Shown here: positions 34,735 to 41,998 of the stretch, in pieces
Numbering within the stretch: position 1 is the first letter of the stretch
Layout of the letters: the number at the start of each line of letters is the position of its first letter
Assembly: GCF_011065405.1 (NCBI RefSeq)
Contig: NZ_CP047056.1
Coordinates: 3,308,747 to 3,372,746, forward strand
Reading direction: 5' to 3'
Length of the DNA: 64,000 bases
Source of the DNA: Succinivibrio dextrinosolvens
Lineage (GTDB): Bacteria > Pseudomonadota > Gammaproteobacteria > Enterobacterales > Succinivibrionaceae
The notes under the pieces: model-generated
Databases searched by the model: none
The model's input: only the letters and a program-made list of their open reading frames with translations
What the model was told of the DNA's origin: nothing
Made by a program: the position numbers and the translations under genes

Positions 34735-35022
34735 ATGAAAGGTAGCTCCGATTAAATGTCTGTTGATTACAACTTCAATCAAAGCTATGATGAACCTAGG
34801 AATACAAGCTTATTTTGAAGTACCTAGAGTCAGGAAATTGCGTCCGTAAATTTATTTCCATTCTCTACATACTATTCATGCATGTTTACGTCTGTATTTA
34901 ATCACAAAAACCAGATGAACATGCAAATTGTAAACACAATGTCGGCCGTGCAAAAATTCTGTTTTTTTCATATACTATCATCCTCAATTGTTAATAATCT
35001 TGTTGGAGTCCTTTCATCGTAA

Positions 35023-36312
35023 ATGAATATCAACTGGAAACAGGCATACAGATATAGGTTAAGACCTAATGGCGCACAGCAGAGAAGATTACTTCAGCTC
35101 TGCGGCTCTGCCAGATATGCATGGAACCAGGTCTTGACAGGAAGAAATGAGGAATATAAGGAATATCTTGAAGACATCGAATCAGCCAAATGCTGGGGAG
35201 AAGATGTTTCTTTAGTACCAAAGCCAAGACCTATAAATAGATTTTCATTTACATATGATCTTAATAAACTGATGGCAGAGGAAGAAAACAGCTTTCTCAA
35301 GACTCAGGGGCACTCTCAGGTGCTGCAGCAAAAGATGCAGGACTTGTATAGTGCTTTTAGCCGGTTCTTCACAGGTAAAGGCGGATATCCTCAATTCAAG
35401 ACCAAAAACGGATACAACTCTATAAGATTTCCTCAGGGCATAAATCTGGATGAGAAGAATCAGAGGATCTTTCTTCCAAAGACCGGTTTTGTAAGGTACA
35501 GAAAGTCCAGAGATATAGAGGGAGACATAAAGAACGTAACCGTCTCATTCTTTTCTGGAGAATGGTATGTATCTATACAGACTCAGAAAGAAATTGAAGT
35601 ACCTGAGATAAATCTAAAAACCATGTTAGAGACTGAGGCGGATAATGCTTTGGGTATAGATATGGGAGCAGTACGCTTCTGCACCTTCTCTGACGGACGT
35701 TATGAAGAGTCACTAAAGAGTAATGAGCTTACCCGTCTTGATGAAAAGATAGCTATTGTTCAGAGACAGCTCAAAAACAAAAAGAAAGGTTCTAACAGAA
35801 GATTAAGACTTATAAAGAGAATTTCCAGACTTCATCAGAAGAAAGCCAATATACGTAATGACAGTCATCAGAAGCTCAGCACACTGATTTGCAATAGCCA
35901 CGCTATAGTTGTTGCTGAGGAGCTGAAGATCAAGAATATGACGAAAAGTGCAAAAGGAAGCCTGTTAAATCCTGGTAAGAATGTAAAAGCAAAGTCAGGA
36001 CTTAACCGTTCAATTCTGTCTGAAGGCTGGGGACAATTCTTTAAGATGCTTGAATACAAGCAGAAAAAGAGAGGTCATATCTTTTTACAGCTTAACCCAA
36101 AGAATACCAGCAGAACCTGTCCTAAATGCGGTCATGTCTCAAAAGACAATCGCAGAACTCAGGCTCATTTCTGCTGTACGAACTGTGGATATACAGCTAA
36201 TGCAGATGAAAATGCAGCGGGAAATATCCTAAGGGCCGGACTGGCCCGGCTAGCACAGGAAGTGAACTCCAAAAGGAGTCAGCACTGTGAACCCTCTGAA
36301 GCTGAACAGTAA
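35023..36312 (+). CDS. tnpB: TnpB RNA-guided nuclease of the IS605-type element
   Basis: 429 residues with the standard TnpB layout. The N-terminal helix-turn-helix region is YRYRLRPNGAQQRRL. The RuvC residues are Asp in LGIDMGAVRFC, Glu in VVAEELKIKNM and Asp in NADENAAGNI. A four-Cys zinc ribbon (CPKCGH, CCTNCGY) lies before the last Asp. All appear intact. It diverges from the split tnpA with about 50 nt between start codons. Although tnpA is dead, TnpB could still cut empty target sites and preserve the element at this locus. The C-terminal tail (about 25 residues, rich in Ser and Glu) overlaps the omega-RNA region. Confidence 0.93.
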   Translation: MNINWKQAYRYRLRPNGAQQRRLLQLCGSARYAWNQVLTGRNEEYKEYLEDIESAKCWGEDVSLVPKPRPINRFSFTYDLNKLMAEEENSFLKTQGHSQVLQQKMQDLYSAFSRFFTGKGGYPQFKTKNGYNSIRFPQGINLDEKNQRIFLPKTGFVRYRKSRDIEGDIKNVTVSFFSGEWYVSIQTQKEIEVPEINLKTMLETEADNALGIDMGAVRFCTFSDGRYEESLKSNELTRLDEKIAIVQRQLKNKKKGSNRRLRLIKRISRLHQKKANIRNDSHQKLSTLICNSHAIVVAEELKIKNMTKSAKGSLLNPGKNVKAKSGLNRSILSEGWGQFFKMLEYKQKKRGHIFLQLNPKNTSRTCPKCGHVSKDNRRTQAHFCCTNCGYTANADENAAGNILRAGLARLAQEVNSKRSQHCEPSEAEQ

Positions 36313-36355
36313 TGTCAGCAGTAGGAATCCTCTTGCTTCAAGAGGAGGATGTCAA
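36200..36355 (+). ncRNA. Predicted omega-RNA and right end of the IS605-type element
   Basis: The region overlaps the tnpB 3' end and closes with the right-end hairpin CCTCTTG / CAAGAGG (36329-36345) followed by AGGATGTCAA, the classic form of an IS605 right end. In this family the guide is the flank just outside, here from 36356 (AGCCAGAGC). The 5' end of the RNA is a guess. Confidence 0.45.
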
Positions 36356-36926
36356 AGCCAGAGCTTTTGACTTCAATTGGACAAATTTTCTTGTTGAAGG
36401 TTGTTAAAAAATCAATTTCGTAATTTCTTTTTGCTGCTTCATTTCTGAATGTATGATAGAAAAGACCGTGTCCATTTGTTGCAAGTGTCTGAGCGATTAT
36501 GTTCTCATATAGATATCCAAGGTTAGTCTGCAGTTTGTCATTTAGCAATTTTGCATATATATCATTTTCGGTAAAATCTTTGTCTTTAAATGACAATGTA
36601 ACAAACAGTCCTGTATCTGTGGTGAAGAGTTTGAATCTTGAAAGATCTTTGTTTTGAGATAATCCAACATTAGGATCATTTGCATGGTAGGAAAACAGTA
36701 CTGTTCCAGAATCTTTTAGTTCTGCAATGTCCTCAAGAATGTCTCCTGCTCGATTCCCTAACTACAGTAGATTTTCCTACTCGTCTTGGACCTTCTATCA
36801 AAAGAGCTGTACGTCCGTTTGATTCTTTTTTCCACTTAAGTATTTTGTCGTATATCTTACGCTTAAACATCAGGTTTAACCTTTTTAATATTGGTTTTTA
36901 CATTCTAATTTTTTAATCAGAATTTC

Positions 36927-37040
36927 AAAATCGTCAAATTTTTTTTAAGCGTTTTACCGCAAAATCGTCAAATGTTTTTAAGCGTTTTACCGCAAAATCG
37001 TCAAATGTTTTTAGGAGTTTTACCGCAAAATCGTCAAATG
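36927..37040. repeat. 33-bp-period repeat array upstream of the disrupted DUF4143 gene
   Basis: AAAATCGTCAAAT occurs at 36927, 36961, 36994 and 37027 (spacing 34, 33, 33). It is followed in three units by a T-run, an AGCGTTTTACCGC-like segment and the next copy. The first unit is about 55 bp from the start codon of the disrupted ATPase gene at 36872. On the minus strand each unit carries TTGACGATTTT, so the arrays may overlap promoter elements. The rest of 36873-37181 is AT-rich with no gene. Confidence 0.9.
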
Positions 37041-37181
37041 TTCTTTATAAATAAGCTTAACTATTTGTTTTTTTTTAGTAATCTAAGTTATTGAATAACA
37101 AGTTGTGTCTAGCGGATATTTTGGTTTTAAGCCTACGATTTTTTTAATAAAAAAGTTTTTTTGTTCTCAATTGTATCTTTT

Positions 37182-38471
37182 CTACAAGTTACACACTGCA
37201 TATAGCGGAATATTGACCATCCAATCCTGCTCTTGGTAGTTTAAAAGAGATAATCTTATAGACTGTTCTGGATGAAATTTATTGTAAAAAGCTTTAAGAC
37301 TTTGAGAGTGAATGTTAGTTTCTGCTTTTACTTCAATTGGTACGGCATTCATCCCTTTCTGAATAAGAAAATCCTGCTCGAATGTTGCCGATTCTGTTCC
37401 ATAATAATAAGGTGAATACTCCGTATCACTTACGATCTGCTGAAGAACGTATTGTTCTGTAAAAGCTCCTTTGAATTCAATAAAAAGTCTACTTCCTTCA
37501 ATAATAGAATGCAGATCCAGTTCACTCATGGCCCCCAATAAACCAATATCTAAAAAAAACAATTTAAAAAATGATAGTTCTTTGTATGCTGAAAGAGGAA
37601 CATGAGGAATATTGACTTTATGAACTCTGTAAATCAGGCCACTATCTATTAACCATTGTATTGCTTTCTCAAATTCAGAGCTTCTTGCCCCTTTTTTTAT
37701 CTGACCGAAGAAGAATTTTTTGTTTTCTTTTGCAAGCTGCATAGGAACGGAATCCCATACCATATTTATACGAGGTAGCTCAATGGAAGAAATATGTTTT
37801 CCAAAATCTCCCCTATACTGAAGGATAATTTCTTTTTGAACATCTCTTGCAGCGTAGTAGTCACTATTATTTAGAAAGCAGTTAACAGCTTCTGGCATTC
37901 CTCCAACATACATGTAGTTTTTCAGGTGATATATGTATTTTTCTGAAAAACTGTCTATAAGGTTGTAATCTTTGGTTTTTAGAGCATCCGCTAATACATT
38001 TTCTCCAACTGCATATAAAAACTCTCTAAAGTTAAGAGGATAGAGATTAAGTGTTGTTACCTTTCCTACCGGATAAGAAACACCTTCATGTAATGCTACA
38101 CCAAGAAGAGATCCTGCAACAATGATATTATATTCAGGAGCATCCTCATTAAAATATTTTAGAGATTCAAAGGCTTTTGGTGCGTTTTGTATTTCATCAA
38201 AAATAATGAGTGTATTGTCTGCGGAAACAGTGAATCCTACCTCAATATTTATGGCAGAAATTATTCTTTTAATGTCATAGTCCTGCTCAAAAACTCTCCT
38301 CATGCGAGCATTATTGTAGAACGATATATATGCAACTTTGTCGTAATATTGTTTGCCAAATTCCTTCATTAGCCAAGTTTTTCCTACCTGACGTGCCCCC
38401 ATTATGACTAAAGGCTTTTTATTTTTTTTATTTTTCCATTCAACAAGTTTTTGCATTGCGAATCGTTGCAT
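37182..38471 (-). CDS. AAA_14/DUF4143 family ATPase, intact
   Basis: 429 residues, full length. P-loop VIMGARQVGKTWL near 22-34, Walker B TLIIFDEIQNAP near 87-98, sensor-like IIVAGSLLG near 135, and the DUF4143 part with AFTEQYVLQQI. The terminal nuclease-like motif (EQDFLIQKGMNAVPIEVKAE) retains Asp and the E-x-K pair. Function is unknown; some suggest defence or toxin-antitoxin roles for the family, without proof. It is only distantly related to the gene at 118-1311. An array of four 33-bp repeats lies upstream, starting about 95 bp before the ATG. Confidence 0.88.
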   Translation of the reverse strand: MQRFAMQKLVEWKNKKNKKPLVIMGARQVGKTWLMKEFGKQYYDKVAYISFYNNARMRRVFEQDYDIKRIISAINIEVGFTVSADNTLIIFDEIQNAPKAFESLKYFNEDAPEYNIIVAGSLLGVALHEGVSYPVGKVTTLNLYPLNFREFLYAVGENVLADALKTKDYNLIDSFSEKYIYHLKNYMYVGGMPEAVNCFLNNSDYYAARDVQKEIILQYRGDFGKHISSIELPRINMVWDSVPMQLAKENKKFFFGQIKKGARSSEFEKAIQWLIDSGLIYRVHKVNIPHVPLSAYKELSFFKLFFLDIGLLGAMSELDLHSIIEGSRLFIEFKGAFTEQYVLQQIVSDTEYSPYYYGTESATFEQDFLIQKGMNAVPIEVKAETNIHSQSLKAFYNKFHPEQSIRLSLLNYQEQDWMVNIPLYAVCNL

Positions 38472-38564
38472 CTTCCGGCACCTCAGGAGATATTATTAAA
38501 ATTATTTGAAGCTAAATACGCATATGTTATACCTTAGATATAACCATATAATTTTATAGTATTA

Positions 38565-38676
38565 TACATTTTTTAATACCTTAAAATATACATTTATTAC
38601 ATTTTTTAAGACCATGAAATATACATTTACTACATTTTTTAAGAGCTAAAAAATAGAAATTTATTACATTTTTTAA
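38565..38676. repeat. 33-bp-period repeat array upstream of the intact DUF4143 gene
   Basis: TACATTTTTTAA occurs at 38565, 38598, 38631 and 38665 (spacing 33, 33, 34), with AAATATACATT-like sequence in the second half of each unit. A minus-strand TATAAT lies at 38561-38566, overlapping the first unit, so the array covers the -35 side of the probable ATPase promoter. The sequence differs from the array at 36927-37040 but the period and position are the same. Confidence 0.9.
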
Positions 38677-38853
38677 GACTTTGAAATATACTTTTGTACT
38701 AGTCAAGAAAAGTGGAATAGGAAAAAATGTATATGAGGAGTTGAAATTTAACAAAAAAAGATAATGAGATGATCATATTTCTCGGATTATGTGGAAATTT
38801 TAAAATTCGGTACTATCCTTACAAGTGGTCGTTTTGTTCTATAAGGAAAGAAT

Positions 38854-39891
38854 ATGAAATCTTTTGGACTAAAAGCTCTTAACTCATTGATTTTAGCTTC
38901 ATCATTAACCGTTGGTGCTGCAAATGCAGACAACTTTGTGAATACTTATTTCTACGATCTTGATGATGCCTTTATCAGTAATGTTGATATTGCTCTTAAA
39001 GAGTCTGCAAAACACAATAATGTTATTCTGAATATCAATGATGCAAAAAATGATGCCGCTAAACAGAAAGAGGCAATTTTAAGTCATGATAATTCTGATC
39101 CTAAGATTGTTAATCTTGTAAATGTGAATGATGCTTCTGATGTTGTTGCCGCAGCTAAAAAGCACAACGCCAGAGTAGTTTTTGTAAACCGTCAGCCAGA
39201 TGACTTTGTAATCAAGAGTTACGATAAGGCATGGTATGTTGGTTCTGATGCTGCTGCCTCAGGAAAAATGCAGGCAGATCTTATTTCACGAGTTTTAAAG
39301 GAGCATCCTACCTTTGATAAGAATAAGGATGGCGTAATCAATACAATCCTGATTAAGGGACAGAAAGAACATAAAGATACTATTCTTCGTTCTTCAAATG
39401 TAATTAGTGAACTTGATGCCCGTAAGGTTAAGATCAATCTTATTGATGAGTTCTATGCCGATTTTGATAAGAAGAAGGCTGTACAGCAGTTCAGTGCAGC
39501 TTTAGATAGACATCCAATTCACGAGGTTGAACTTGTAATCTGCAATAACGATGCAATGGCCTTAGGTGTTATTGAGGTTCTGAACGACAATGGCTTTAAC
39601 GTTGGTAAGAATAATATCAGTCTGATTGATTACCAGGTAGGCAACAAATTTGTAAATTACATTCCTGTATTCGGAATTGATGCTATCCCAGAGGCAGTTG
39701 ATGCAATCTCTGAAGATAAGATGGAAGGTACTATTCTGAATGACTACACCCGTCTTGCAGAAGCTGCTCTTGTAATTGCAACTGACAAGGATGTTTCTCG
39801 TCAGGCTTTAACTTCAAAGCTGAAACTGAAGGTTTCTCAGGACGGCGTTGTTGATGTACCTTACAAGATGCTGTCACGCGTACATGAATAG
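38854..39891 (+). CDS. MglB-like periplasmic galactose/glucose-binding protein
   Basis: 345 residues, with a signal peptide cut after about residue 25 (LTVGAANA). Type I periplasmic binding fold. The MglB-type calcium loop DKNKDGVINT is present near 155-164, followed by ILIKGQKEHKD (MglB has LLKGEPGHPD) and CNNDAMALGVIEVLNDN. VFGIDAIPEAVDAI matches the sugar-binding region VFGVDALPEA. An insert of about 12 residues before this motif is unusual. MglB delivers galactose or glucose to MglAC and to chemoreceptors; no mglA or mglC is adjacent, so it may act in sensing or with a distant transporter. AAGGAAAG precedes the start. Confidence 0.88.
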   Translation: MKSFGLKALNSLILASSLTVGAANADNFVNTYFYDLDDAFISNVDIALKESAKHNNVILNINDAKNDAAKQKEAILSHDNSDPKIVNLVNVNDASDVVAAAKKHNARVVFVNRQPDDFVIKSYDKAWYVGSDAAASGKMQADLISRVLKEHPTFDKNKDGVINTILIKGQKEHKDTILRSSNVISELDARKVKINLIDEFYADFDKKKAVQQFSAALDRHPIHEVELVICNNDAMALGVIEVLNDNGFNVGKNNISLIDYQVGNKFVNYIPVFGIDAIPEAVDAISEDKMEGTILNDYTRLAEAALVIATDKDVSRQALTSKLKLKVSQDGVVDVPYKMLSRVHE

Positions 39892-39930
39892 AATTAGCAA
39901 GTTTTTCTAAGAATCAGATTTGTATTCTGA

Positions 39931-39964
39931 AAAGCTGGATCTATATTAGGTTCAGCTTTTTTTT
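39931..39964 (+). terminator. Terminator of the MglB-like gene
   Basis: AAAGCTG / CAGCTTT stem with a 15-nt loop, then eight to nine T residues. Confidence 0.85.
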
Positions 39965-39993
39965 GTGCCCATTTGACGCCTTGTTTATAAATT

Positions 39994-40043
39994 ATGCGGG
40001 CGTGAAAAAACACGGTTTTAACCGTGAGGATGATAGCCCGCAT
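39994..40043. repeat. Solo double hairpin of IS200/IS605-end type
   Basis: The outer 8-bp perfect stem ATGCGGGC / GCCCGCAT encloses a perfect 7-bp inner stem CACGGTT / AACCGTG. TTTAT lies just to the left (39984-39988), the same pentamer used by the element at 29248. No tnpA or tnpB adjoins it. It may be a palindromic element moved in trans, or part of the IS66 right end. Confidence 0.55.
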
Positions 40044-40093
40044 TATCTGTAAGAGGCGTGTAGATAAATTTTGGTAACTGCTCAGAACCACCC

Positions 40094-41632
40094 TTAAATT
40101 AAAACTTTCTCAGTTTCGCCTTTGAAGGCAAGAGCCAATGCTTCGAATGCATTTATGCCATGCTTCTTGGCGGTGCTGAGATAGGATGTAATCTTCAGGT
40201 AGGTCTGAGCTCCTGCATTTGTACGAAAACATCCTGAAACCTTTGCTTTAGTCTTTACATTGCGTAAGTCTCTCTCCGCCTGATTGTTATCAAACGGAAC
40301 CATGAAGTTATGTATAAACAGGCACACCGAATCCTTGAGCTTAATCAGCCTGTCTATTAAGGCTCTTTCCTTGCCTTTCTTCTTTTTTCCTCGTTTTTTA
40401 GGCTCTATCTTATCCGGAGGAGGACATTCCTTCTCAGCATAAGCCATTATTTCGTCATACTCATGCTCAAGAGCTTTTATTAGATCCTCTCTTAACTCTG
40501 TTTTACCTTCTTCTATAGCCTTTTCCTTGGCGGTTTTCATGGTTATAAGCAGAGTCTTGAATCTTTCTGTCCATAAATGAGTCGGATTATTCTCAATGTT
40601 GGCTATAAGTTCTCTTAACAGATGAGCGCAGCAGACAGCATGGAGAATATCTTTGAATTTCCAGTAGGCTCCCCAGCAGTCATGGACTGCGGTACCACCG
40701 ATATTCTGAATTACTCCGTTATCTTCTATTCCTTCCTGTCCTCGTTTCTTATTGACGGTAAGGTAGGTGTATTTGGCATTGGATGAGTTATGTACCCATT
40801 GTGTAGAGCCTTCGACTCTGACACCGGTTTCATCGAAGTTAACAACAGAAGAGCCAATCAGCAGTTCTTTGATTTTCTCTACTATCGGTGTTACCTTTTG
40901 TCCGCATTTTTCTACCATTGAACAGATAGTGCCTTCAGACAGAGTTACATTAAACATACCGTCAATGATAGTCTGAATTCTGTCTGTACTTACTGCACCA
41001 AAGGTGCTGAGAAGTCCAGCCATTGCAGTAAAGGTATCTCCATACTGAACATAGGCTTTAACCTCTTCAGGGAATTCTCCTTTAAGTTTGCTTTCGCCAC
41101 ATGGACAGGCAACTGCCTTTAGACTCTGGTGCTCGATTACCTTTGTGGTTACAACTGCTTCAACAATAAATCTCTTTTCCCCGCACTCAAATACATTTCC
41201 GTTTGCAACGCATGAGGCAAAATGTGGACAGGTCATACATTTATTGGGATGATGTTTCTTTACCTCATCAGGCTTATGTGGTACCTCCATGTTCGCTCCA
41301 CTGTGTCCTTTCTGCCCGCCTGGCTTTCTGCCTGTTGGTTTTCTCAGACTTCTTGCCTTATTTGGCTTCTTATAACCGTCACTTGATGGTGGTTTTGAAC
41401 TGTTATGGGAATCCATATTTAACTGTCTGCGCAGGTCTTTTATGGTTTCCTGCAGATCGATGATGGTATTAGTCAAGCGCTCATTCTGCACCATAATACC
41501 TGTACTTGTTTCAAGCATAATGCTGAAAAGGAATGAAAGAGAATCAACGAGTACAGCAGTGTCACCTGAAGCTTTACTTTTAAGCTCCTTTGTTATCTGC
41601 TCAACCTGCTTTTTCAGTTCCTTTAAATCCAC
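40094..41632 (-). CDS. IS66-family transposase
   Basis: 512 residues. The N-terminal coiled coil (about 1-75) leads into the zinc-finger and linker region typical of IS66 TnpC: SSKPPSSDGYKKPNKARS, RKPGGQKGHSG, then Cys clusters CMTCPHFASC and CPCGES. The DDE domain has Asp in VNFDETGVRVEG, Asp in AVHDCWGAYWKF and Glu in NNQAERDLRNVK. No tnpA or tnpB accessory genes are present, so it belongs to the single-gene ISBst12-like group. The start is a GTG with weak ribosome binding site. The terminal repeats were not identified. Confidence 0.9.
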   Translation of the reverse strand: MDLKELKKQVEQITKELKSKASGDTAVLVDSLSFLFSIMLETSTGIMVQNERLTNTIIDLQETIKDLRRQLNMDSHNSSKPPSSDGYKKPNKARSLRKPTGRKPGGQKGHSGANMEVPHKPDEVKKHHPNKCMTCPHFASCVANGNVFECGEKRFIVEAVVTTKVIEHQSLKAVACPCGESKLKGEFPEEVKAYVQYGDTFTAMAGLLSTFGAVSTDRIQTIIDGMFNVTLSEGTICSMVEKCGQKVTPIVEKIKELLIGSSVVNFDETGVRVEGSTQWVHNSSNAKYTYLTVNKKRGQEGIEDNGVIQNIGGTAVHDCWGAYWKFKDILHAVCCAHLLRELIANIENNPTHLWTERFKTLLITMKTAKEKAIEEGKTELREDLIKALEHEYDEIMAYAEKECPPPDKIEPKKRGKKKKGKERALIDRLIKLKDSVCLFIHNFMVPFDNNQAERDLRNVKTKAKVSGCFRTNAGAQTYLKITSYLSTAKKHGINAFEALALAFKGETEKVLI

Positions 41633-41998
41633 AGCAAATTCCCAATTGTTATTATTACTGATGTAATTATAACATCCTGAATTTCAGCACTTTTCGTCAT
41701 AGAAATCAGAGGTACACCATGTGCTTCAAAACGATCGAGAAGGATCTGAGCAGATCGCTACAGATCGATTAGCAGTCAAAATGACAAAACAAAGCACTTC
41801 AAAACAACATCGCTGTATTCGCGTTATATGAGCAATACGGGCTATTCCTGCTAAATGCAAAGAAAAAAGCATTTTGATTAGGAATGTGAGACAATTCACA
41901 ATGTAAATTCTAAAAGAACAATCTGACTGTAAAAGTCAGTCAAAATACTCAAAACTTTTTTTCGGTATTCGACCGTTCTGAGTAGTTACAAATTTTGT
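41633..41998. other. Gap between the IS66 element and the aryl polyene operon, with terminator
   Basis: 366 bp without a gene. Nearest the operon (41946-41984), TACTCA / TGAGTA closes a long hairpin with an inner CGGT / ACCG. On the minus strand further stem-loop CTGACT / AGTCAG and T-rich sequence follow around 41915-41940. Together they probably end the aryl polyene transcript. The rest contains the upstream end of the IS66 element. Confidence 0.5.

Larger units (their letters stand above)
29648..34893. mobile_element. 5.2 kb composite insertion flanked by 9-bp repeats
   Basis: TTTACGTCT occurs at 29648-29656 and 34885-34893, flanking 29657-34884 (5,228 bp). The ends read inward as CATACACGGG (left) and CATGCATGAA (right, reverse complement), a short imperfect inverted repeat beginning CAT. 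The content is an IS4-family transposase, a 546-bp stretch of unclear origin and two IS110-family transposases. A 9-bp duplication fits an IS4-type event; IS110 elements do not usually duplicate their target. The IS110 copies were probably added later, inside the first element. Confidence 0.8.
29321..34971 (-). pseudogene. tnpA: IS200/IS605 TnpA transposase, split in two (34885-34971 and 29321-29656)
   Basis: The N-terminal piece begins at the ATG at 34969-34971: MKKTEFLHGRHCVYNLHV and on to FVIKYRRK. It then meets a stop inside foreign DNA. The C-terminal piece (29321-29656, open from 29659) continues RRKVLTAAILGELRNIF, with the HUH motif DHVHL, SPSYFACSCGG and the catalytic Tyr in IIRQYIEQQ. 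The pieces share exactly AGACGTAAA (RRK), the direct repeat left by the nested insertion. Joined, they give a 137-residue Y1 transposase of normal length with all catalytic residues. The gene was therefore intact until the insertion. The C-terminal open frame on its own is not a functional gene. Confidence 0.92.
29248..36355 (+). mobile_element. IS605-type element, interrupted by a 5.2 kb nested insertion
   Basis: The left end begins right after TTTAT (29243-29247) and the right end finishes ATGTCAA (36349-36355). The edges are fixed because the interrupted DUF4143 reading frame is restored exactly on removing 29248-36355. It has the left hairpin 29257-29300, a minus-strand tnpA (split), a divergent plus-strand tnpB and the right hairpin 36329-36345. 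Without the nested insertion and one repeat copy it would be about 1,871 bp, typical of IS605-type elements. Insertion 3' of a short T-rich target without duplication is the rule for this family. Confidence 0.9.
29108..36872 (-). pseudogene. Disrupted AAA_14/DUF4143 ATPase gene (pieces at 36356-36872 and 29108-29247)
   Basis: The 5' piece starts at 36872 with MFKRKIYDKILKWKKES and a P-loop, EGPRRVGKST. It shifts frame near 36750 and jumps straight to the DUF4143 part (TVLFSYHANDPNVGLS, then FKDKDFTENDIYAKLL), so roughly 200 codons are missing. It breaks at EVKSSG inside the terminal nuclease-like motif. The 3' piece at 29108-29247 continues in the same strand and frame: KNHSSIDKF, SSRISRKILAYTKD, LLPVYLIQFL and stop. 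Joining 29247 to 36356 recreates the codons for SSGYKNHSS exactly. The 7.1 kb between them is an IS605-type element with a nested insertion. The internal deletion and the IS insertion are two separate lesions. A 33-bp repeat array lies upstream. Confidence 0.9.

Noticed and set aside
36315-36596. Treating the 93-codon frame as a complete gene
   Set aside because: Its last dozen residues are the complement of the IS605 right end, and its start lies inside the DUF4143 remnant.
36927-37040. Repeat array as replication iterons
   Set aside because: No rep gene, DnaA boxes or partition genes nearby; the context is a chromosomal ATPase gene.
36927-38676. Repeat arrays as CRISPR arrays
   Set aside because: Units are contiguous and AT-rich with no unique spacers of constant length, and no cas genes are present.
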